Origin: Chitinophagaceae bacterium
GTDB taxonomy: Bacteria > Bacteroidota > Bacteroidia > Chitinophagales > Chitinophagaceae
Reading direction: 5' to 3'
NCBI GenBank assembly: GCA_019454915.1
Contig: JACFNM010000085.1
Span: forward strand, 1 to 6,967
Length of the DNA stretch: 6,967 nt
The notes under the pieces were generated by a model that saw only the letters and a program-made list of their open reading frames with translations, searched no databases and was not told the DNA's origin. The position numbers and the translations under genes are program-made. Numbering within the stretch: position 1 is the first letter of the stretch; each line of letters opens with the position of its first letter. This document shows positions 1-4,706 of this stretch, in pieces.

Positions 1-45
1 TTTCAGCTCGCAAACATCAACCCCAAAAACGAACTTCAGCTTCAT
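1..45 (-). CDS. 5' end of an unrecognised ORF, cut by the window edge
   Basis: An ATG at 45-43 opens a frame that stays open for 15 codons to the window edge, reading MKLKFVFGVDVCELK. It starts 2 nt after the TGA of pyrR on the same strand, a spacing typical of translationally coupled genes. The other two minus-strand frames hit stops within this stretch. Pyrimidine genes such as pyrB often follow pyrR in Bacteroidota, but these residues do not look like the start of aspartate carbamoyltransferase. There is no clear Shine-Dalgarno. The stretch is too short to assign a function, and it could equally be non-coding DNA or the tail of a convergent plus-strand gene, since one plus frame ends with TAA at 54-56. 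Confidence 0.3.
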   Translation of the reverse strand, partial: MKLKFVFGVDVCELK

Positions 46-47
46 TT

Positions 48-557
48 TCAGAATAAAACCACTTCCTCCTTATCCCATTTCACGGTAACCCTTTGCGACA
101 TGATGGAATCAATAGCCTTACCACAATAGTCCGGCTGAATGGGCAACTCACGACTGAAACGGCGGTCTATCAATACACAGAGTTCCACCTGCAACGGGCG
201 GCCAAAAGCAAGCAGCGCATCCAGCGCGGCGCGGGTAGTTCTTCCCTTGTACAGCACATCGTCTATTAAAATCGTTCGTTTGTTCTCAATAGAAAAAGGG
301 ATATCCGTTTCATTGGCCTGGTGTAATTCACCACGCACGTCATCGCGGTAAAAGGTAATATCCAGCTTTCCGTATTTCAACGGAACCGAAGGATATAATT
401 GCCGTATATGCGCCACGATTCGGTCGGATAGAAATACCCCACGCGGTTGAATACCGATCAATACCATTTCCGAAAGGTCATCATGCCGTTCTATTATCTC
501 ATAAGCCAGTCGCTGAATGGTAAGGTTTAATTGATAGGAATCCAGTATTGTTTTCAA
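48..557 (-). CDS. pyrR: PyrR: pyrimidine operon regulator / uracil phosphoribosyltransferase
   Basis: This type I phosphoribosyltransferase is 169 residues long, close to the roughly 180 of Bacillus PyrR. The PRPP-binding signature TILIDDVLYKGRT lies at residues 95-107, with the acidic pair D99-D100. The GIQPRG loop at 35-40, LDITFYRDD at 65-73 and DRRFSRELPIQPDYCGK at 131-147 are also characteristic of PyrR rather than of general uracil (Upp) or purine enzymes. In Gram-positive bacteria PyrR binds pyr mRNA in a UMP-dependent way and has weak uracil phosphoribosyltransferase activity. RNA binding is not established here, and no PyrR-binding loop was seen in the window. The start is TTG (557-555): an in-frame TAA lies a few codons upstream with no ATG between, and the first internal Met (residue 31) would remove the conserved N-terminal helix. 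The gene begins 29 nt after pruA on the same strand with no clear promoter in between, so read-through from pruA is likely. Confidence 0.93.
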   Translation of the reverse strand: MKTILDSYQLNLTIQRLAYEIIERHDDLSEMVLIGIQPRGVFLSDRIVAHIRQLYPSVPLKYGKLDITFYRDDVRGELHQANETDIPFSIENKRTILIDDVLYKGRTTRAALDALLAFGRPLQVELCVLIDRRFSRELPIQPDYCGKAIDSIMSQRVTVKWDKEEVVLF

Positions 558-586
558 AGTATGGTTATTTTAATGATGAAGATAGT

Positions 587-2218
587 TTATTTTTCTTCTA
601 AGAAAGGATAGCCGTAACCGGCCGGCGGATTGAATGTTTCTTTAATCGTTCTTGCGCTTAGCCAGCGATACAGGTTGAGCATACTGCCGGCTTTGTCATT
701 GGTACCGCTCCGTCTGGCGCCGCCAAATGGCTGCTGACCTACCACGGCTCCGGTAGGTTTATCGTTGATATAGAAATTACCCGCCGCGTGACGAAGTGTA
801 TCCGTTGCCAGAGCTATAGCAGCACGATCCCGGCTGATGATGGAACCGGTTAAACCATATACCGAGGTTTCATTCACCGACTCCAGTACCTTTTCATATT
901 CTTCTGCTTTATAAACATAGATGGTTAAAACCGGGCCGAAGATCTCTTCACACATTAAAAAGTGTTTCGGATCTTTCACTTCAATAAGGGTTGGCTGTAT
1001 AAAATACCCCTTTGTCTTATCGCCGGTTCCGCCAGCCAGAATCGTCACGTCTTTTTCCTTCGCGGCCTTATCCAGATAACCCATTATTTTATTGAAAGCC
1101 TTTTCATCAATGACCGCGTTTATAAAATGCGTAAAGTCTTCCACACCGCCCATTTTGAAACCATTGATTCCTTCCACCAGTTTCTTCTTTACTTCATCTG
1201 CTATATTATCGGGAATATAAGCCCGCGATGCTGCCGAGCATTTTTGCCCCTGGTATTCATAGGCGCCTCTTAACAAGGCGGTAGTTACGATGTCCGGGTC
1301 AGCCGTTTTATGGACCATTACAAAATCTTTGCCGCCCGTTTCGCCTACTACCCGCGGGTAGTTTTTATAGACGGCGATATGCTCCCCGATGGTTTTCCAA
1401 ATCGTGTTAAAGACGGCTGTTGATCCCGTAAAATGAATTCCTGCAAAATCGGGATGGCTAAAACAAACCTCTCCCAAAACCGGCCCATCCACATAAACAA
1501 GGTTGATGACGCCATCGGGTAAACCGGCCGCTTTCAATATCCGCATAAACATCTGTGCGGCATAAATTTGGGTATAGGCAGGTTTCCAAACCACCACATT
1601 CCCGCACATCGCCGCCGAGGTGGGGAGGTTACCGCCAATAGCCGTGAAGTTGAAAGGAGTAATGGCTAATACAAATCCTTCCAGCGGCCGCCATTCCATG
1701 CGATTGTGTATGCCCGGCGAACTGATGGGCTGCTGCTTATATATTTCATTGAGATAATGCACGTTAAAGCGCAGGAAATCAATAAGTTCGCATGCAGAAT
1801 CAATTTCCGCCTGGTTCACATTCTTGCTCTGACCCAGCATGGTGGTGCCGTTCATGTAAGAACGATATGTAGTAGCTATCAGGTCTGCCGCTTTTAAAAA
1901 GATATGGGCCCTGTCTTCCCACGGCATAGACGCCCAGGCTGCTTTGGCGGTCAAAGCAGCGTTGATCGCCTGTTGCACATGTGCACCGTCGCCTTCGTGA
2001 AAATATCCCAACAAATGACTGATTTCATGCGGCGGACGCAAAGCCACTTTCTTTCCGGTTCTCACCTCTTCGCTGCCGATATACATAGGTATATCAGCAA
2101 TTGAATGCTTAAGCTCCGACAGCGTTTTCTTCAGAATAATCTTTTCCCGGCTCCCGGGAGCATAATTCAGCACATGCTCGTTTTCCGGCAGAGGATAGCT
2201 AAAATAACCCAGGCTCAT
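587..2218 (-). CDS. pruA: PruA: 1-pyrroline-5-carboxylate (glutamate semialdehyde) dehydrogenase
   Basis: This cytosolic enzyme performs the second step of proline breakdown, oxidising L-glutamate 5-semialdehyde with NAD+ to glutamate. At 543 residues it has the length of the stand-alone ALDH4 type, not the PutA fusion. The full aldehyde dehydrogenase set is present: TPFN at 187-190, WKPA at 211-214, the FTGST nucleotide-binding turn at 263-267, the general base E293 in GETGGK, the nucleophile C327 in GQKCSA, and EEIFGPV at 424-430. The end, with QPFGGARRSGTNDKAG near 496-511 followed by LNLYRWLSARTIKETF, is the P5C dehydrogenase-specific anchor region. The ATG is preceded by an in-frame TAA two codons upstream, and the N-terminal motif EHVLNYAPGS fits the family, so the start is secure. 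No proline dehydrogenase (PutA/PRODH) gene is in the window. A promoter-like -7 box lies 31-38 nt upstream. The alternative of another ALDH class is unlikely given the C-terminal region. Confidence 0.95.
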   Translation of the reverse strand: MSLGYFSYPLPENEHVLNYAPGSREKIILKKTLSELKHSIADIPMYIGSEEVRTGKKVALRPPHEISHLLGYFHEGDGAHVQQAINAALTAKAAWASMPWEDRAHIFLKAADLIATTYRSYMNGTTMLGQSKNVNQAEIDSACELIDFLRFNVHYLNEIYKQQPISSPGIHNRMEWRPLEGFVLAITPFNFTAIGGNLPTSAAMCGNVVVWKPAYTQIYAAQMFMRILKAAGLPDGVINLVYVDGPVLGEVCFSHPDFAGIHFTGSTAVFNTIWKTIGEHIAVYKNYPRVVGETGGKDFVMVHKTADPDIVTTALLRGAYEYQGQKCSAASRAYIPDNIADEVKKKLVEGINGFKMGGVEDFTHFINAVIDEKAFNKIMGYLDKAAKEKDVTILAGGTGDKTKGYFIQPTLIEVKDPKHFLMCEEIFGPVLTIYVYKAEEYEKVLESVNETSVYGLTGSIISRDRAAIALATDTLRHAAGNFYINDKPTGAVVGQQPFGGARRSGTNDKAGSMLNLYRWLSARTIKETFNPPAGYGYPFLEEK

Positions 2219-2248
2219 ATCTTAGACTTTAAGTTTTTCACATATAAG

Positions 2249-2256
2249 CAAAGATA
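2249..2256 (-). promoter_or_regulatory. Bacteroidota-type -7 box upstream of pruA
   Basis: On the minus strand this octamer reads TATCTTTG, an exact match to the Bacteroidota sigma-70 -7 consensus TAnnTTTG. It would put transcription start near 2243, leaving a leader of about 25 nt before the pruA ATG. No clean TTG -33 element was found at the usual 19-21 nt spacing, so the match rests on one box. It sits in the 125-bp gap between the two dehydrogenase genes and implies that pruA, and perhaps pyrR, can be transcribed independently of the upstream gene. Confidence 0.5.
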
Positions 2257-2343
2257 AGATGCAACTGCCTTAGCTGTTCAGTCTTCGTTTTGCTAACCAG
2301 GTACCGTTGACTCATTAAGCAATCTCCGGAAAAGACGATTGAA

Positions 2344-3807
2344 CTAAATGGATTGCTGCGTCCATTCATTATTCACGATCCTCCAGATATGCAGCGGATT
2401 GCTGTTTTTCAGTGCATCAGGCAGCATATTGTCTTTGAAACCCTGGAAGCAGACGGGTCGTACCCAGCGTTTGATGGCGGTGGTACCTACCGAAGTAAAA
2501 CGGCCGTCTGTAGTTGCAGGAAACGGCCCTCCATGCACCATGCTGGCACAGACTTCCACACCGGTAGGCACATCATTTAAAATAATCCGGCCGGCTAATG
2601 TTACCTGCAAACTGATGACATCTCCGTTAGCCTCAACATCAGCATCCGTCCCCATAATAGTGGTGGTCAACTGTCCTTTCAGTTGCCGTATTACCGTCTT
2701 TAACTCCTCCTTATTGTCACAGCACACCGCGAGGGAATAGGGTCCAAATACCTCTTCGCTTAAATGTGGGTTTTGCAGGAAAATATTTGCTTTCACTTTG
2801 GCCACAGTAGGAAACGCTTCGCCCTCACCTGCATTTTTTTCGGCTTGTCCCACTTTTTCGATACCCTTTTGCGCCAACGCCTTATCCAAGGCCGCATGGT
2901 AGGAAGCATGGATATTACTATTCAGCATTTTATCGGGGTCAATTCTTGTGAATTCAGCGCCTAACAAACTCAGAAAATTATCCAGTCCTTCACTTTGCAC
3001 AGCAATCAATAAGCCCGGATTAGTACAAAACTGTCCCATCCCCAGCGTAATGGAGCCGGCATATTGTTTGGCCAGGGCGGCTGCGTTTTTCTGCAGGGTA
3101 TCCTCTAAAAATACCACCGGGTTAATACTGCTCATCTCCGCAAAAACCGGGATGGGAGTTTCCCGCTGATTGGCATATTCCCACAAAGACCGGCCTCCGT
3201 GGAAGGAGCCCGTAAAACCAACGGCTGTTGTAAAAGGATGCTCCACGAGCGCTTTCCCTACAGTGCTTCCGGAGCCAAGTACATGCTGTACCGTGCAGGG
3301 ATGAACTCCCGCTTTTTGTATAGCGACCTGCATGGCTTTAAAGACAATCTGAGAGGTTTCGGCGTGAGACGAATGCCCTTTGATGATTACCGGGGCTCCG
3401 GCTGCGAGGGCGCTGGCGGTATCTCCTCCTGCGGTTGAAAAGGCAAAAGGAAAATTGCTGGCGCCAAAAACCACAACTGGACCCACAGGCATCAGCATCT
3501 TGCGGGTATCCGGCTTCCGGGGCGTCCGGCTTTCATCAGCCGTATCTATGGCTGCTTCCACCCAACTCCCTTCTTCTATGAGCCGGGCAAACATCTTTAA
3601 TTGATTGGTCGTGCGGGTTAGTTCGCCGTTTAAGCGGCCGAGCGGCAAATTAGACTCTTGATGGGCAACGGGTACCAACTGTTCTCTCGCTGCTTCAATA
3701 GCAGCCGCTATTTCATTCAAAAAACCGGCACGCTTTGCCGGGCTGAGATTCTTATAACTATCAAACGCTTCACGGGCGTTTTGCATTACTTGTTCGATAT
3801 CGTTCAT
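2344..3807 (-). CDS. Alpha-ketoglutarate semialdehyde dehydrogenase (2,5-dioxovalerate dehydrogenase), short N-terminus
   Basis: This aldehyde dehydrogenase resembles the NADP-type KGSADH of hydroxyproline and sugar-acid catabolism, which oxidises 2,5-dioxopentanoate to 2-oxoglutarate. Family marks are FGASNFPFAFSTAGGDTASA at 114-133, IIKGHSSH at 141-148, FTGS at 198-201, the general base E224 in FAEMSSINP, the nucleophile C261 in GQFCTNPG, EEVFGP at 351-356, and the C-terminal HGGPFPATTDGRFTSVG at 425-441 followed by IKRWVRPVCFQGF. These distinguish it from succinate-semialdehyde and P5C dehydrogenases. At 487 residues it is about 35-40 shorter than Pseudomonas-type homologues as I recall them (about 525). 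It begins directly at the first helix (DIEQVMQNAREAF) and lacks the usual NPATGE segment. An in-frame TAA lies 27 nt before the ATG, so the reading frame cannot be extended. The neighbouring pruA makes a link to proline/hydroxyproline use likely, but no epimerase, oxidase or deaminase of that pathway is in the window. Confidence 0.88.
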   Translation of the reverse strand: MNDIEQVMQNAREAFDSYKNLSPAKRAGFLNEIAAAIEAAREQLVPVAHQESNLPLGRLNGELTRTTNQLKMFARLIEEGSWVEAAIDTADESRTPRKPDTRKMLMPVGPVVVFGASNFPFAFSTAGGDTASALAAGAPVIIKGHSSHAETSQIVFKAMQVAIQKAGVHPCTVQHVLGSGSTVGKALVEHPFTTAVGFTGSFHGGRSLWEYANQRETPIPVFAEMSSINPVVFLEDTLQKNAAALAKQYAGSITLGMGQFCTNPGLLIAVQSEGLDNFLSLLGAEFTRIDPDKMLNSNIHASYHAALDKALAQKGIEKVGQAEKNAGEGEAFPTVAKVKANIFLQNPHLSEEVFGPYSLAVCCDNKEELKTVIRQLKGQLTTTIMGTDADVEANGDVISLQVTLAGRIILNDVPTGVEVCASMVHGGPFPATTDGRFTSVGTTAIKRWVRPVCFQGFKDNMLPDALKNSNPLHIWRIVNNEWTQQSI

Positions 3808-3917
3808 TCCTGATTTTTTAGAAGCGCCAAGTTACGGCTTTTTCTTCAGGCATGGAGGAGCAAAGAGAAGAAAGGACGGCAGGAATAATCTTAATCAATG
3901 GGACTTATTTTATGCCA

Positions 3918-3933
3918 GGCAGGCTATTCTGCC
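3918..3933 (-). terminator. Small hairpin downstream of the RNA methyltransferase gene (possible weak terminator)
   Basis: GGCAG and CTGCC form a 5-bp stem around a 6-nt loop, starting 10 nt after the TAG of the methyltransferase gene. No T-run follows it on the minus strand, so it is not a canonical intrinsic terminator. It may be a weak terminator, an mRNA 3'-end structure, or chance. The rest of the 135-bp gap (3808-3942) shows no convincing promoter. Confidence 0.2.
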
Positions 3934-3942
3934 AGAAATACA

Positions 3943-4692
3943 CTAATGGGTTAAGAGATGAGACAATATGATTCCCGTGGCTACCGCGGCATTGAGTGAT
4001 TCGGCTTGTCCTATTCGCGGAATCGTAATTTGTTCGGTGCAAAAAGGCAATAATTCCTGGCTGACTCCCCTGGATTCATTCCCTATGAGGATAATTCCCT
4101 CTATTAACGATTGATGGTCAAATACTGAATTTCCGTTGAGTGTGGCGGCTAAAATAGTCCGGTGACTGTTGACCTTACACCATTCCGGCAGATCAGTGTA
4201 AGCTATATCTATACGCAATATACTGCCCATCGTGGACTGTACTACCTTGGGATTGTACATGTCAGCGCATTCATGACTGCACAGAATGGAATCTATACCA
4301 AACCAGTCCGCAATTCTTATGATGGTGCCGAGATTGCCCGGATCCTGAATACCATCCAACATGAGCGATAAACCACCTAATCCGCCGGCGACTGACAATT
4401 TTTCCTTTTGTCTGGCAACAGCAAGTACCTGGTTGGGGGTTGAGCGGGAAGATATTTTTTCAAGGTCTGTCATATCTACCGGGTAAATAATATCACTTCT
4501 CAGCCGTCCGGTTAAATTTTGGTTATTGTTCAACCAATCTTCCGTAGCATATAAACCCATTATTTCCCCGGGAGCGTGCAGCAGAAATTCTTCCGCAACC
4601 TTCGGACCTTCGATGACAAAGACGCCTTCCGCATCTCTTAATTTTTTATGGTATAAACTTTGGATATATTTGACCCTTGATTTGCTGAGCAT
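3943..4692 (-). CDS. SpoU/TrmH-family RNA 2'-O-ribose methyltransferase
   Basis: This SAM-dependent enzyme of the SPOUT superfamily is 249 residues long, typical for the YsgA/RlmB-like group. All three SpoU motifs are visible. Motif 1 is LDGIQDPGNLGTIIR at 112-126, with N120 and R126 as the conserved pair. Motif 2 is IGNESRGVS at 203-211. Motif 3 is IPRIGQAESLNAAVATG at 224-240, and it forms the SAM-binding trefoil knot. The N-terminal 95 residues (SRVKYIQSLYHKKLRDAEGVFVIEG onward in outline) match the small substrate-binding domain of 23S rRNA methyltransferases of this type. The target is therefore probably rRNA, but the exact nucleotide cannot be read from sequence and tRNA is not excluded. 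The first ATG is used, 14 bp from the divergent tamL start. A one-mismatch -7 box (TATTTTCG, 4730-4723) lies upstream inside tamL and might be its promoter. Confidence 0.92.
   Translation of the reverse strand: MLSKSRVKYIQSLYHKKLRDAEGVFVIEGPKVAEEFLLHAPGEIMGLYATEDWLNNNQNLTGRLRSDIIYPVDMTDLEKISSRSTPNQVLAVARQKEKLSVAGGLGGLSLMLDGIQDPGNLGTIIRIADWFGIDSILCSHECADMYNPKVVQSTMGSILRIDIAYTDLPEWCKVNSHRTILAATLNGNSVFDHQSLIEGIILIGNESRGVSQELLPFCTEQITIPRIGQAESLNAAVATGIILSHLLTH
4665..4672 (+). promoter_or_regulatory. Bacteroidota-type -7 box for tamL, inside the methyltransferase gene
   Basis: TATATTTG is an exact match to the TAnnTTTG -7 consensus. It lies 34 nt before the tamL ATG and predicts a leader of about 29 nt. 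The position expected for the -33 TTG falls in a T-rich run (4642-4647), giving at best TTT. Because only 14 bp separate the divergent genes, any tamL promoter has to overlap the start of the methyltransferase gene, which supports this otherwise short match. Confidence 0.5.
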
Positions 4693-4706
4693 TCTTATCT
4701 TTATTT

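Noticed and set aside
962..1273. Plus-strand ORF of 103 codons inside pruA
   Set aside because: It is antisense to the catalytic region of pruA, and its Cys/His/Phe-rich composition is typical of a reverse-complement reading rather than a protein.
2270..2343. Possible terminator or operator after the KGSADH gene, including a GGTACC palindrome and a distant GTCTT/AAGAC pair
   Set aside because: The arms are only 5-6 bp, the loop is large or the palindrome is a bare 6-mer, and no T-run follows, so chance is the simpler explanation.
2348..2740. Plus-strand ORF of 130 codons opposite the 3' part of the KGSADH gene
   Set aside because: It lies fully antisense to a gene with complete family motifs, its protein is Ser/Thr/Cys-rich with no recognisable domain, and several other shadow ORFs of the same kind lie opposite both dehydrogenases.
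3818..3853. Eleven-residue minus-strand mini-ORF (MPEEKAVTWRF) ending 10 nt before the KGSADH start, considered as a leader peptide or the lost N-terminus
   Set aside because: It has no similarity to the aldehyde dehydrogenase N-terminus, no run of regulatory codons and no attenuator hairpin, so an ORF of this length is expected by chance.
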